From the NCBI GenBank assembly GCA_020637555.1, contig JACKKF010000002.1:62001-126000 (forward strand): DNA of 64,000 nucleotides, read 5' to 3'. Positions 50,508 through 60,402 of the stretch are shown one piece after another (within the stretch, counting starts at the first letter, position 1; each line of letters begins with the position of its first letter). Source of the DNA: Rhodobacter sp. GTDB lineage: Bacteria; Pseudomonadota; Alphaproteobacteria; Rhodobacterales; Rhodobacteraceae. The notes beneath the pieces were generated by a model. The model was given only the letters and a program-made list of their open reading frames with translations. It ran no database searches and had not been told where the DNA came from. Made by a program: the position numbers and the translations under genes.

Positions 50508-51962
50508 ATGAGCACGGTCATTCGCAACGGCACCATCGTCACCGCCGATCTGACCTACAAGGCGGATGTGCGCATCGACAACGGCATCATCACCGAGATC
50601 GGCCAGGGCCTGACGGGCACGACCGAACTGGACGCCACCGGATGCTATGTCATGCCCGGCGGCATCGACCCGCATACGCATCTGGAAATGCCCTTCATGG
50701 GCACCTATTCGACCGACGATTTCGAAAGCGGGACGCGCGCGGCACTGGCGGGCGGCACGACGATGGTGGTGGATTTCGCGCTGCCCAGTCCCGGGCAGGG
50801 GCTGCTCGACGCGCTGCAGATGTGGGACAACAAATCCACCCGCGCCAACTGCGACTACAGTTTCCACATGGCGGTCACCTGGTGGGGTGAACAGGTCTTT
50901 GACGAGATGCAGACGGTCGTGCGCGAGCGCGGCATCAACACGTTCAAGCATTTCATGGCCTACAAGGGCGCCCTGATGGTCAACGACGACGAGATGTATG
51001 CCTCGTTCAAGCGGCTGGCGGAATTGGGTGCGACCGCGCTGGTCCATGCCGAAAATGGCGATGTGGTGGCCGAACTGACCGCGAAGCTGCTGGCCGAGGG
51101 CAACACCGGCCCCGAGGCGCATGCCTATTCCCGTCCGCCGCAGGTCGAGGGCGAGGCGACCAACCGCGCGATCATGATCGCCGACATGGCCGGCGTGCCG
51201 CTCTATGTGGTGCATACCTCGTGCGAGGAGAGCCACGAGGCGATCCGGCGCGCCAAGCAGGCCGGCAAGCGCGTCTGGGGTGAGCCGCTGATCCAGCACC
51301 TGACGCTGGATGAGAGCGAGTATTTCAACCCGGACTGGGACCACGCCGCGCGCCGCGTGATGTCGCCGCCGTTCCGCAACAAGAAGCATCAGGACAGCCT
51401 GTGGGCCGGGTTGCAGGCGGGGACGCTGTCCTGCGTCGCGACTGACCATTGCGCCTTTACCACCGATCAGAAACGCTATGGCGTCGGTGATTTCTCGAAG
51501 ATCCCGAACGGGACAGGGGGGCTGGAGGACCGGATGCCGATGCTCTGGACGCATGGCGTGGCGACGGGGCGGTTGACGATGAACGAATTCGTCGCCGTGA
51601 CCAGCACCAACATCGCCAAGATCATGAACATGTATCCCAGGAAGGGTGCGGTTCTGGTCGGCGCGGATGCGGATCTGGTTGTCTGGGACCCCGAGAAGGG
51701 CAAGACGATCTCGGCCGCATTGCAGCAATCCGCCATCGATTACAACGTGTTCGAAGGGCAGGAGGTGAAGGGCCTGCCGCGCTTTACCCTGACGCGGGGC
51801 AAGGTGGCCGTGCATGACGGCGAGATCCGCACCGAGGAAGGCCACGGCAAGTTCGTGAAGCGCGAGCCGAATGCGACGGTGAACCGCGCGCTGTCGTCGT
51901 GGAAGGCGCTGACCGCGCCGCGTCCGGTGCAGCGCGGCGGCATTCCGGCGACGGGGGTGTGA
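50508..51962 (+). CDS. hydA: dihydropyrimidinase (D-hydantoinase)
   Basis: This 484-residue binuclear-zinc cyclic amidohydrolase is counted from 50508. Metal ligands are recognisable: PGGIDPHTHLEMPF (HxH), the carbamylated Lys in FKHFMAYKGAL, ALVHAENGD, LYVVHTSCEE, and Asp in CVATDHCAF. NSNP-like substrate residues appear in GVGDFSKIPNGTGGLEDRM. It opens dihydrouracil/dihydrothymine to the N-carbamoyl beta-amino acid. The stop overlaps the ABC ATPase start (TGATG), tying uptake to catabolism. The dihydropyrimidine dehydrogenase that should supply the substrate (PreA/PreT) is not in the window. Confidence 0.95.
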   Translation: MSTVIRNGTIVTADLTYKADVRIDNGIITEIGQGLTGTTELDATGCYVMPGGIDPHTHLEMPFMGTYSTDDFESGTRAALAGGTTMVVDFALPSPGQGLLDALQMWDNKSTRANCDYSFHMAVTWWGEQVFDEMQTVVRERGINTFKHFMAYKGALMVNDDEMYASFKRLAELGATALVHAENGDVVAELTAKLLAEGNTGPEAHAYSRPPQVEGEATNRAIMIADMAGVPLYVVHTSCEESHEAIRRAKQAGKRVWGEPLIQHLTLDESEYFNPDWDHAARRVMSPPFRNKKHQDSLWAGLQAGTLSCVATDHCAFTTDQKRYGVGDFSKIPNGTGGLEDRMPMLWTHGVATGRLTMNEFVAVTSTNIAKIMNMYPRKGAVLVGADADLVVWDPEKGKTISAALQQSAIDYNVFEGQEVKGLPRFTLTRGKVAVHDGEIRTEEGHGKFVKREPNATVNRALSSWKALTAPRPVQRGGIPATGV

Positions 51963-52756
51963 TGCAGCAGATGACCGCGCAGCCGGTGATCGAGGCGAGG
52001 GGCCTCAACCTGACGTTCCACACGAACGACGGGCCGGTTCACGCCCTCAAGGATGTGAACCTGAGCGTCGCAAAGGGCGAGTTCGTCAGCTTCATCGGCC
52101 CCTCGGGCTGTGGCAAGACGACGCTTCTGCGGGCCATTGCCGATCTGGAGCAGCCGACTTCGGGCAGTCTGACGGTGAACGGCATGACGCCCGAGGCCGC
52201 GCGCAAGGCCCGCGCCTATGGCTATGTGTTCCAGGCGGCGGGGCTCTATCCCTGGCGCACGATCGAGGGGAACGTGAAGCTGCCCCTTGAAATCATGGGC
52301 TATTCCAGGGCCGATCAAGCCGAACGCGCGGCGCGGGTCCTGGATCTGGTGGAGCTCAAGGGCTTTGAGAAGAAGTTCCCCTGGCAACTGTCCGGCGGGA
52401 TGCAGCAGCGGGCGTCGATCGCCCGCGCGCTGGCCTTTGACGCCGATATCCTGCTGATGGACGAACCATTCGGGGCGCTCGACGAGATCGTGCGCGACCG
52501 GCTGAACGAGGAGTTGCTGAAGCTGTGGGCGCGGACCGAAAAGACCATCGGCTTTGTCACCCATTCGATCCCCGAGGCGGTCTATCTGTCCACCAAGATC
52601 GTGGTGATGAGCCCGCGCCCGGGGCGGATCACCGATGTCATCGATTCGACCCTGCCGCGCGAGCGCCCGCTGGACATCCGCGACACGCCGGAATTCATCG
52701 CCATCGCGCATCGGGTGCGCGAGGGGCTGAGGGCGGGGTATGACGGCGATGCGTAG
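51962..52756 (+). CDS. ABC importer ATP-binding protein (SsuB/TauB/NrtD type)
   Basis: This 264-residue ATPase has Walker A GPSGCGKTTLL, Q-loop VFQAAGLYPWRTI, signature LSGGMQQRASIARAL, Walker B ILLMDEPFGALDEIVRD and H-loop FVTHSIPEAVYLS. It energises import by the two permeases downstream. The family imports taurine, nitrate, sulfonates, or pyrimidine and thiamine precursors. Linked to dihydropyrimidinase, the cargo is probably a pyrimidine or hydantoin. Confidence 0.92.
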   Translation: MQQMTAQPVIEARGLNLTFHTNDGPVHALKDVNLSVAKGEFVSFIGPSGCGKTTLLRAIADLEQPTSGSLTVNGMTPEAARKARAYGYVFQAAGLYPWRTIEGNVKLPLEIMGYSRADQAERAARVLDLVELKGFEKKFPWQLSGGMQQRASIARALAFDADILLMDEPFGALDEIVRDRLNEELLKLWARTEKTIGFVTHSIPEAVYLSTKIVVMSPRPGRITDVIDSTLPRERPLDIRDTPEFIAIAHRVREGLRAGYDGDA

Positions 52757-53270
52757 ACTGCTGTTTCCCGCGGTGCTGCTGCTGGCCGGCCCGGTGCTGG
52801 CGCAGGGGTTCACCACCCGCGAGATCGCGCATGACGGCGATCTGGTCGGCGTCGCCGCCTTGATGCCGCTGTCGGGCGCCGAGTTTCTGGCCGCATGGAA
52901 CACCGAACGCGAGTCGCCCGACGCGCTTCCCGAGATGGCGGTCGCCACCGCCGGGCAGGTCGTGACCTTCGCGCTGTTTGCCTCGGGCGTCAGCCGGTCC
53001 GAGGGGCAGGCGGCGCTGACCTGTCATGTCGCCTTTCTGACCCGCGAGGGCGAGGGGCAGGTGGTCCAGGACGGCCCTTGCATGGACGACGCGATGGCCG
53101 GGCCGGATGACGGGATCCGTCCCGCCTATCTGTTCGACTTTCGCGTGCCCCAGGGATTCGCGGGCGAGATCATCGCGATCCGCGGGCAGATGACGGACCA
53201 GGGCAACGGCAACACGGTGTCGATGCGGCTGGCGGTTCCGGTGGTCGCGGCGGGGGAGGCTGGGGAATGA
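52740..53270 (+). CDS. exported protein of unknown function inside the ABC transporter operon
   Basis: This protein of up to 176 residues has a clear signal peptide (MRRLLFPAVLLLAGPVLAQG; ATG 52749, or the in-frame ATG at 52740). The mature part is beta-rich, with ATAGQVVTFALFASGVSRSEGQAALTCHVAFL, one probable disulfide pair (LTCHV / DGPCMDD), and DFRVPQGFAGEIIAIRGQM. I do not recognise a family. It overlaps the ATPase gene by 17 bp and the first permease gene by 4 bp, so it is an integral operon member and may assist the transporter in the periplasm. Confidence 0.75.
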   Translation: MTAMRRLLFPAVLLLAGPVLAQGFTTREIAHDGDLVGVAALMPLSGAEFLAAWNTERESPDALPEMAVATAGQVVTFALFASGVSRSEGQAALTCHVAFLTREGEGQVVQDGPCMDDAMAGPDDGIRPAYLFDFRVPQGFAGEIIAIRGQMTDQGNGNTVSMRLAVPVVAAGEAGE

Positions 53271-54160
53271 GACGCAGCCTGCCTGTTCTGACCGTCGTCG
53301 TCGTGCTGATCGGCCTGTGGTATCTGCTGGTCATCCCGATGAACGCGAAATGGGAACGCGACCAGGCCGCCCGCGCGGGCACCGAGCTGGGTCTGGGCAC
53401 CCTCGTCGTCAACACGATGGGCCAGGATCGCCCGGTGTTGCCCGCGCCGCATCAGGTGGTCGTCGAATTGTGGAATTCGACCGTGGTCGAGGAATTCACC
53501 GGGCGGCGCGGCATCTGGCGGTCGGGAAGCCTGTCCAATCGCAGCCTTGTCTATCACGGGCTGGTCACGCTGGGCGCGACCATGCTGGGGTTTGTCATCG
53601 GCACCGGGGCAGGGATCCTTCTGGCGATCGGCATCGTCTATAACAAGGCGATGGATGCGTCGGTCATGCCCTGGGCCATCGCCAGCCAGACCATTCCGAT
53701 CATCGCCCTGGCGCCGATGATCATCGTCGTGCTGAATTCGGTGGGGATCTCTGGCCTGATCCCCAAGGCGATCATCGCGGCCTATCTCAGCTTTTTCCCG
53801 GTTGTCGTGGGCATGGTGAAGGGCCTGCGCGCGCCGGACGCGATGCAGCTCGACCTGATGAAGACCTGGTCGGCGTCGGGCGGGCAGGTTTTCCGCACGC
53901 TCAGGCTGCCGTCGTCGATGCCGTATCTGTTTGCGTCGCTCAAGGTCGGGGTCGCGGCGGCGCTGGTCGGCACCATTGTCGGCGAACTGCCGGTGCAGCA
54001 GGGCGGCCTGGGCGTGCGCCTGCTCAGTGGCAGCTACTATGGACAGACGGTGCAGATCTGGGCCGCGCTGTTCGCGGCGGCGATCCTGGCGGCGGGGCTG
54101 GTGTGGATCGTCGCCCTGATCGAGAAACGGGTGCTCAGGCGCATGGGGATGGCACCATGA
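53267..54160 (+). CDS. ABC importer permease (BPD/SsuC type), first
   Basis: This 297-residue inner-membrane permease has an N-terminal helix (PVLTVVVVLIGLWYLLVIPM), a periplasmic segment, then the typical core with the ATPase-contact loop (VGMVKGLRAPDAMQLDLMKTWSASGGQVFRTLRLPSSMPYLFASLKVG). It is coupled by ATGA to both neighbours. It forms a heterodimeric channel with the next permease. Confidence 0.9.
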   Translation: MRRSLPVLTVVVVLIGLWYLLVIPMNAKWERDQAARAGTELGLGTLVVNTMGQDRPVLPAPHQVVVELWNSTVVEEFTGRRGIWRSGSLSNRSLVYHGLVTLGATMLGFVIGTGAGILLAIGIVYNKAMDASVMPWAIASQTIPIIALAPMIIVVLNSVGISGLIPKAIIAAYLSFFPVVVGMVKGLRAPDAMQLDLMKTWSASGGQVFRTLRLPSSMPYLFASLKVGVAAALVGTIVGELPVQQGGLGVRLLSGSYYGQTVQIWAALFAAAILAAGLVWIVALIEKRVLRRMGMAP

Positions 54161-55254
54161 GCGGGCTGCGGGTTCTCTATGCGCTTGCGCTGCTGGTGGC
54201 GTGCTGGCTGCCCCGTGCGGCCGGCGCCGAACCGTCGGTCCTGGTGCTGGCCGCGCTGACGGTGGCGCTGGTGCTGGAGGTGGCGCTGGATGCCTGCCGT
54301 CGCAGGGGCCTGCGGGCTCTGGGGCTGCTGGCGCTGTGGAACGCGCTGCTGGTCGCGGCGGGGGGGCTGGCCCTCGAACAGTCCGGGGCCGAAGGCGGGG
54401 CGTTCTGGGCCGCCGTCGTCGCGGTCTGGCTGGGCGCATGGCTGCTGGTGTCGCATGTGGCCGAACTGCCGCGCCGACCCGGGCTGTGGGGGCGTCTGGT
54501 GGCGCTGATCGCGCCCATCGTCTTTGGCCTGACGGTGCTGTGGATCTGGGAGGTGGTGGTGGACGCGCTGAACGTGCCCCGCGTGATCCTGCCCGCGCCC
54601 AGCGAGATCGGCGCGCGCCTGTCGGAATCGACCGATACGCTGTGGATCGACCTGGTGCAGACCTTTGGCCGGGGGGCGCTGGCGGGCTTCACCATCGGCT
54701 GCGGCGCGGCGGTCCTGTTCGCGCTGGTGGTGGACCGCTACCCGTTCCTGCGCCGGGGGCTGCTGCCGGTGGGCAATTTCCTGGCCGCGCTGCCGATCAT
54801 CGGCACGGCGCCGATCTTTGTCATGTGGTTCGGCTTCGACTGGCCCTCGAAGGCGGCGGTCGTCGTGGCGATGGTGTTCTTCCCGATGCTGGTGAACACG
54901 GTGCAGGGCCTGGCGGCGACCGATGCGATGCAGCGCGACCTCATGCGCACCTATTCCGCCGGATGGTGGCAGACGCTGATGACGCTCAGGCTGCCGGCGG
55001 CGATGCCCTTTGTGTTCAACGGGCTGAAAATCTGTGCAACCCTGGCGCTGATCGGGTCGATCGTGGCCGAATTCTTCGGTTCGCCGACCTATGGCATGGG
55101 GTTCCGCATCTCGACCGAGGTCGGGCGCTTGCAGCTCGATATGGTCTGGGCCGAAATCGCCGTGGCGGCGCTGCTGGGATCGGCGTTCTATGGCTTCTGG
55201 GCTCTGCTGGAACGGCGGGTGACATTCTGGCACCCGTCACAGCGCAGCAGGTAA
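54157..55254 (+). CDS. ABC importer permease (BPD/SsuC type), second, N-terminally extended
   Basis: This 365-residue permease carries extra N-terminal helices (LYALALLVACWLPRAAGA; LVLAALTVALVLEVALDA; LGLLALWNALLVAAGGLAL) before the standard core. The core contains the ATPase-contact loop VQGLAATDAMQRDLMRTYSAGWWQTLMTLRLPAAMPFVFNGLKI. Starts at the ATGA overlap with the first permease. The loop is closely similar to that of its partner, indicating a paralogous pair. Confidence 0.9.
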   Translation: MSGLRVLYALALLVACWLPRAAGAEPSVLVLAALTVALVLEVALDACRRRGLRALGLLALWNALLVAAGGLALEQSGAEGGAFWAAVVAVWLGAWLLVSHVAELPRRPGLWGRLVALIAPIVFGLTVLWIWEVVVDALNVPRVILPAPSEIGARLSESTDTLWIDLVQTFGRGALAGFTIGCGAAVLFALVVDRYPFLRRGLLPVGNFLAALPIIGTAPIFVMWFGFDWPSKAAVVVAMVFFPMLVNTVQGLAATDAMQRDLMRTYSAGWWQTLMTLRLPAAMPFVFNGLKICATLALIGSIVAEFFGSPTYGMGFRISTEVGRLQLDMVWAEIAVAALLGSAFYGFWALLERRVTFWHPSQRSR

Positions 55255-55291
55255 TTCCGGCGAAAACAGCCGGGCAACAAGGAGGTGAACG

Positions 55292-56281
55292 ATGTCGAAA
55301 CTCAAACTAGCGGGCCTGACCTCGGCCCTGGCGATGCTGGCCGGAATGGCCAGCGCCAATGACGCCGTGACGCTGCAGTTGAAATGGGTCACGCAGGCGC
55401 AGTTCGCGGGCTATTACGTCGCGCTCGAGAACGGCTATTACGCCGACGAGGGGCTGGACGTGACCATCCGCCCGGGCGGCCCCGATATCGCCCCGGTGCA
55501 GGTGCTCATGGGCGGCGGCGCCGATGTCATGGTGGACTGGATGCCCTCGGCGCTGGCCGCGCGCGAGCAGGGCGCCCCGGTGGTCAACATCGCGCAGCCC
55601 TTCGTGCGTTCGGGGATGATGCTGACCTGTCTGGCCGAATCGGGGATCACCTCGCCTGCCGATTTCCCCGGCCGCACGCTGGGGGTCTGGTTCTTTGGCA
55701 ATGAATACCCGTTCCTGTCGTGGATGGCGCATCTGGGCATTCCGACGGACGGCGGCCCCAACGGCGTGACCGTGCTGCGCCAGGGGTTCAACGTGGACCC
55801 GCTGTTGCAGCATCAGGCCGATTGCATCAGCACCATGACCTACAACGAATACTGGCAGGTGATCGAGGCGGGCATCACGCCCGAGCAGCTCGTGACCTTC
55901 AAGTATGAGGATCAGGGCGTGGCCACGCTCGAGGATGGTCTCTATGTCCTCGAATCGAATCTGCAGGACCCGGCCTTTGTCGATCGCATGGCGCGATTCG
56001 TCCGGGCCTCGATGCGCGGCTGGCATTGGGCCGAGGAGCACCAGGAAGAGGCGGCGATGATCGTGCTGGACCACGATGAAACCGGCGCCCAGACCGAGGA
56101 ACACCAGATTCGCATGATGAGCGAGGTGGCGCTGCTGACGCAGGGATCCACGGGCGCGCTGGACGAGGCCGCCTATCAGCGGACGGTGGACACCCTGCTG
56201 GGGGGTGGGTCGGATCCGGTCATCACCCATGCGCCCGAGGGGGCCTTCAGCCATGTCGTGACCGACGCGGCGATGAACTGA
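55292..56281 (+). CDS. ABC importer substrate-binding protein (NMT1/THI5-like)
   Basis: This 329-residue periplasmic receptor has a signal peptide MSKLKLAGLTSALAMLAGMASA and an AAGGAGGTG ribosome-binding site. The NMT1/THI5 pattern is clear: LQLKWVTQAQFAGYYVALENGYYADEGLDVTIRPGG, PVQVLMGGGADVMVDWMPSALAAREQGAPVVNIAQPF, LGVWFFGNEYPFLSW. Proteins of this group bind pyrimidine or pyrimidine-like rings among other ligands, which agrees with the operon's dihydropyrimidinase. It is the last gene before a strong terminator. Confidence 0.9.
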   Translation: MSKLKLAGLTSALAMLAGMASANDAVTLQLKWVTQAQFAGYYVALENGYYADEGLDVTIRPGGPDIAPVQVLMGGGADVMVDWMPSALAAREQGAPVVNIAQPFVRSGMMLTCLAESGITSPADFPGRTLGVWFFGNEYPFLSWMAHLGIPTDGGPNGVTVLRQGFNVDPLLQHQADCISTMTYNEYWQVIEAGITPEQLVTFKYEDQGVATLEDGLYVLESNLQDPAFVDRMARFVRASMRGWHWAEEHQEEAAMIVLDHDETGAQTEEHQIRMMSEVALLTQGSTGALDEAAYQRTVDTLLGGGSDPVITHAPEGAFSHVVTDAAMN

Positions 56282-56309
56282 GGCAAAGCTGCATCACCTG
56301 AAACGCGAA

Positions 56310-56339
56310 CCCCGGCGCCTTCGGACGCCGGGGTTTTTC
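56310..56339 (+). terminator. rho-independent terminator of the pyrimidine operon
   Basis: An 8-bp perfect stem CCCCGGCG/CGCCGGGG with a CCTTCGGA loop is followed by TTTTT, beginning 28 bp after the binding-protein stop. This is the cleanest intrinsic terminator of the window. Confidence 0.88.
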
Positions 56340-56718
56340 GTGCCTTTCGTGAGCAAGTTTTGCCAAGTGTGCCGGATTGTTGGGGAAACGCTGCGCGTTA
56401 ACGTTTGAGTCGTTCCCGCCCAGAGCGAGCAGCCTCTGGTCAAGCAGAAAAACGTTACGAACCCGTGAAAAAGCCCGTTGCGCGGCGGCCCGACATACGT
56501 CAGATTGTGGAGGCTGACAAAAGGGCCACTAGATATAGTAAGGCTCGCAGGGGCAGAGAAACACAGAGAGTTCCGGTTCGACAACGCCTTTTCGGGGTGT
56601 TGCGCGACGTGGCGCCATTCGCGCCACGATCGGCCTTCTTGTGTCCGATCCCCCCGCGGGCGTCATATCGCCGAAGGGCCCCTGTCAGAGACATAGAGAC
56701 CACCACGGGACGGGGCAC
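56340..56718 (+). promoter_or_regulatory. nrdJ leader and promoter region with two NrdR-box-like sites
   Basis: This 379-bp gap holds no convincing gene. At 56526-56541, CCACTAGATATAGTAA contains CACTAGATATAGTA, which matches the palindromic NrdR core CACTATATATAGTG at 12 of 14 positions. A weaker site, ATACGTCAGATTGTGG (56495-56510), fits the 16-bp consensus at 10 positions. The spacing is 31 bp, about three helical turns, which is the arrangement NrdR boxes normally have. A TATAGT (56534-56539) inside the downstream box could be the -10 element. Nearer the gene, GTGGCGC/GCGCCAC forms a hairpin around 56610-56628. No cobalamin riboswitch is evident although the enzyme uses B12. Confidence 0.55.
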
Positions 56719-59700
56719 ATGAAAATCGAGCGCAAATTCACGGCCGAGGGCCAGGACGCCTATGCGGCACTGACCTTCACGACCACGGTTTCCGAAATCC
56801 GGAACCCTGACGGCAAGATCGTCTTCCGCAACGATCAGGTCGAGGTTCCCGAAAGCTGGTCGCAGGTCGCCTCGGACGTGATCGCGCAGAAATATTTCCG
56901 CAAGGCCGGTGTTCCCGCACGCCTGAAGCGCGTTGCCGAAAAGGGCGTGCCCGAGTTCCTGTGGCGTTCGGTCCCCGATGACAAGGCGCTGGCCGAATTG
57001 CCCGAAGCCGAACGGTTCACCGGCGAGACCTCGGCCAAGCAGGTGTTCGACCGTCTGGCGGGTGCCTGGGCCTATTGGGGCTGGAAGGGTGGCTATTTCA
57101 CCACCGAATCCGATGCGCGCGCCTATTTCGACGAGATGCGCGTCATGCTGGCCCGCCAGATGGCGGCACCGAACAGCCCGCAATGGTTCAACACCGGCCT
57201 GCACTGGGCCTATGGCATCGACGGCCCGTCGCAGGGGCATTTCTATGTCGATCCCTTCACCCACAAGCTGGTCAAGTCCAAGTCGAGCTATGAACACCCG
57301 CAGCCGCACGCCTGCTTCATCCAGTCGGTTTCCGACGACCTGGTGAATGAAGGCGGGATCATGGACCTGTGGGTGCGCGAGGCGCGCCTGTTCAAATACG
57401 GCTCGGGCACCGGCACCAACTTTTCCAGCCTGCGCGCCGAGGGCGAGAGCCTGTCGGGCGGTGGCAAATCCTCAGGGCTGATGGGGTTCCTGAAGATCGG
57501 CGACCGGGCCGCCGGGGCGATCAAGTCGGGTGGCACCACGCGCCGCGCGGCCAAGATGGTGATCTGCGACATGGATCACCCGGACATCGAAAGCTTCATC
57601 AACTGGAAGGTGATCGAGGAGCAGAAGGTCGCCTCGCTCGTTGCCGGCTCCAAGGCGCATGAAGCCCGCCTGAACGACATCTTCGCCGCGATCCGCGCCT
57701 GGGACGGGTCCAGCGAGGACGCGGTCGATCCGGTCAAGAACCCGGGCCTGAAGGCCGCGATCCGCGCCGCCAAGAAGGCGATGATCCCCGACACCTATAC
57801 CAACCGCATCCTGCAATACGCCAAGCAGGGCTATTCCAGCATCGAGTTCCCGACCTATGACACCGACTGGGACAGCGAGGCCTACACCTCGGTCTCGGGG
57901 CAGAACTCGAACAACTCGGTGCGCGTGACCGATGCCTTCCTCAAGGCGGTCAAGGACGATGCCGAATGGGAATTGCTGCGTCGCACCGATGGCAAGGTCG
58001 CCAAGACCGTCTCGGCCCGTGATCTGTGGCAGCAGGTGGGCCACGCCGCCTGGGCCTGCGCCGACCCGGGCATCCAGTTCCACGATACCGTCAACGCCTG
58101 GCACACCTGCCCGGCGGATGGCGAGATCCGCGGGTCGAACCCGTGTTCGGAATACATGTTCCTGGATGACACGGCCTGCAACCTGGCGTCGATGAACCTG
58201 CTGACCTTCTATGCGGATGGCAAGTTCGACGCCGACAGCTATGTCCATGCCACCCGGCTGTGGACCGTCACGCTGGAAATCAGCGTGATGATGGCGCAGT
58301 TCCCGTCCAAGGAGATCGCGCAGCGCAGCTACGATTACCGCACGCTTGGCCTGGGCTACGCCAATATCGGCGGCCTGCTGATGAACATGGGCCTGGGCTA
58401 TGACAGCGACGCGGGCCGGGCGATGGCCGGGGCGCTGACCGCCGTGATGACCGGCGTCAGCTATGCCACCTCGGCGGAAATGGCGGCCGAACTGGGCGCA
58501 TTCCCGGGCTATGAGCGCAACCGCGAGCACATGCTGCGGGTGATCCGCAACCACCGTCGCGCCGCCCATGGCGCCACCGATTTCGAGGGCGTGAACGTCG
58601 CCCCGGTCGCGCTGGACGCGGCCAACTGCCCCGACGCGGGCCTGGTGGCGCTGGCCCGCAGCGCCTGGGACGAGGCGCTGGCACTGGGCGAGGCCCACGG
58701 CTACCGCAATGCGCAATCCACCGTGATCGCGCCGACCGGCACCATCGGTCTGGTGATGGATTGCGACACCACCGGGATCGAGCCCGACTTTGCCCTGGTC
58801 AAGTTCAAGAAACTGGCCGGTGGCGGCTATTTCAAGATCATCAACCAGTCGGTGCCCGCCGCGCTGGCGAAACTGGGCTACAAGCCCGCCCAGATCGCCG
58901 AGATCGTCGCCTATGCCGTCGGTCATGGCAGCCTGGGCCAGGCGCCGCACATCAACCACACGGCGCTGATCGGCCACGGTTTCGGCCCGGCCGAGATCAA
59001 GAAGATCGAAACCGCGCTGGCGACCGCCTTTGACATCCGTTTCGTGTTCAACCAGTGGACCCTGGGGGCCGAATTCTGCACCGGCACGCTGGGCATCCCG
59101 GCGGCCAGGCTGAACGACCCGTCCTTTGATCTGCTGCGCCATCTCGGGTTCTCGCGCGCGCAGGTCGAGGCGGCGAACGACCATGTCGTCGGCACCATGA
59201 CGCTGGAAGGCGCGCCGCATCTGAAGGCCGAGCATTACAGCGTTTTCGACTGCGCCAACCCCTGCGGCAAGAAAGGCACCCGCTATCTCAGCGTGGACAG
59301 CCATATCCGCATGATGGCCGCGGCGCAGAGCTTCATCTCTGGCGCCATTTCCAAGACGATCAACATGCCGAACTCGGCCTCGATCGAGGAAACGCTGGCC
59401 GCCTATGAACTGTCGTGGTCGCTGGGCATCAAGGCCAACGCGCTTTACCGCGACGGCTCGAAACTGTCGCAGCCCCTTGCCGCCGCCCTGATCGAGGACG
59501 ACGAGGAGGCCGAGGAAATCCTGCAGTCGGGTTCGCGCAGGAAAAAGCCGCAGTCATCGCCGAAAAGATCGTCGAAAAGGTCATCGTCAAGGAAATCGCC
59601 CGCGGCCGCGAAAAGCTGCCCGAGCGCCGCAAGGGCTATACCCAGAAGGCCATCGTCGGCGGCCACAAGGTCTATCTGCGCACCGGCGAATACGGCGACG

Positions 59701-60392
59701 GGCGCCTGGGCGAGATCTTCATCGACATGCACAAGGAAGGCGCGGGCTTCCGGGCGATGATGAACAACTTCGCCATCGCCGTGTCGGTGGGCCTGCAATA
59801 CGGCGTCCCGCTGGAGGAATTCGTCGACGCCTTCACCTTTACCCGGTTCGAACCGGCCGGGATGGTGCAGGGGAACGAGGCGATCAAGAACGCCACCTCG
59901 ATCCTGGACTATATCTTCCGCGAACTGGCGATCAGCTATCTGGACCGCACGGATCTGGCCCATGTGAAACCCACGGGCGCGGCCTTTGACGAGCTCGGCG
60001 GCGGCGACAAGGAGGGGCAGAAGAACGTCTCGCCCGTCTCGGACGACGCGGCCTCGCGCGGGCTGGAGGTGCTGCGGCAGATTTCCTCGACCGGGTATCT
60101 GCGCAAGCGCCTGCCGCAGGAACTGGTCGTCCTGCAAGGGGGCAGCGCGACCGCCCGCGCCGTCGAACCCATGGCACCGCAAGCGATTGCGCCCCTGGGC
60201 GGGCTGGCCGTGGCGACACGCACCGAAACCTCGATCGAGGCCGTGGCCGCCGTCAGCATGGACGCGCGCACCAAGGCCAAGATGCAGGGGTATGAGGGCG
60301 ATCCCTGTGGCGAATGCGGCAACTACACGCTGGTGCGCAACGGCACCTGCATGAAGTGCAACACCTGCGGCTCGACCTCGGGCTGCAGCTGA
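56719..60392 (+). CDS. nrdJ: vitamin B12-dependent class II ribonucleotide reductase, with one frameshift near 59538
   Basis: Read across one missing base, this is a product of about 1220 residues that reduces ribonucleotides with adenosylcobalamin. Active-site features: redox Cys in QPHACFIQSV and in LDDTACNLASMN, the radical-site NxCxE motif as NPCSE (Asn474, Cys476, Glu478), and VIAPTGTIGLVMDCDTTGIEPDF. The C-terminal shuttle cysteines are GDPCGECGNYTLVRNGTCMKCNTCG. The first frame runs on to 59760 out of register. From about 59538 the correct frame (AQEKAAVIAEKIVEKVIVKE) is the next one, open to 60392. One extra G (...TCG GCG CAG GAA) restores continuity. A broken copy of an essential gene is unlikely, so this is probably a sequencing error. 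Confidence 0.92.
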
Positions 60393-60402
60393 TCCAGGGA
60401 AA

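Noticed and set aside
56541..56718. Cobalamin riboswitch upstream of the B12-dependent reductase
   Set aside because: I looked for the conserved B12-box core and surrounding helices. Only an isolated GCCACT inside the NrdR-like site is present, without the required flanking structure.
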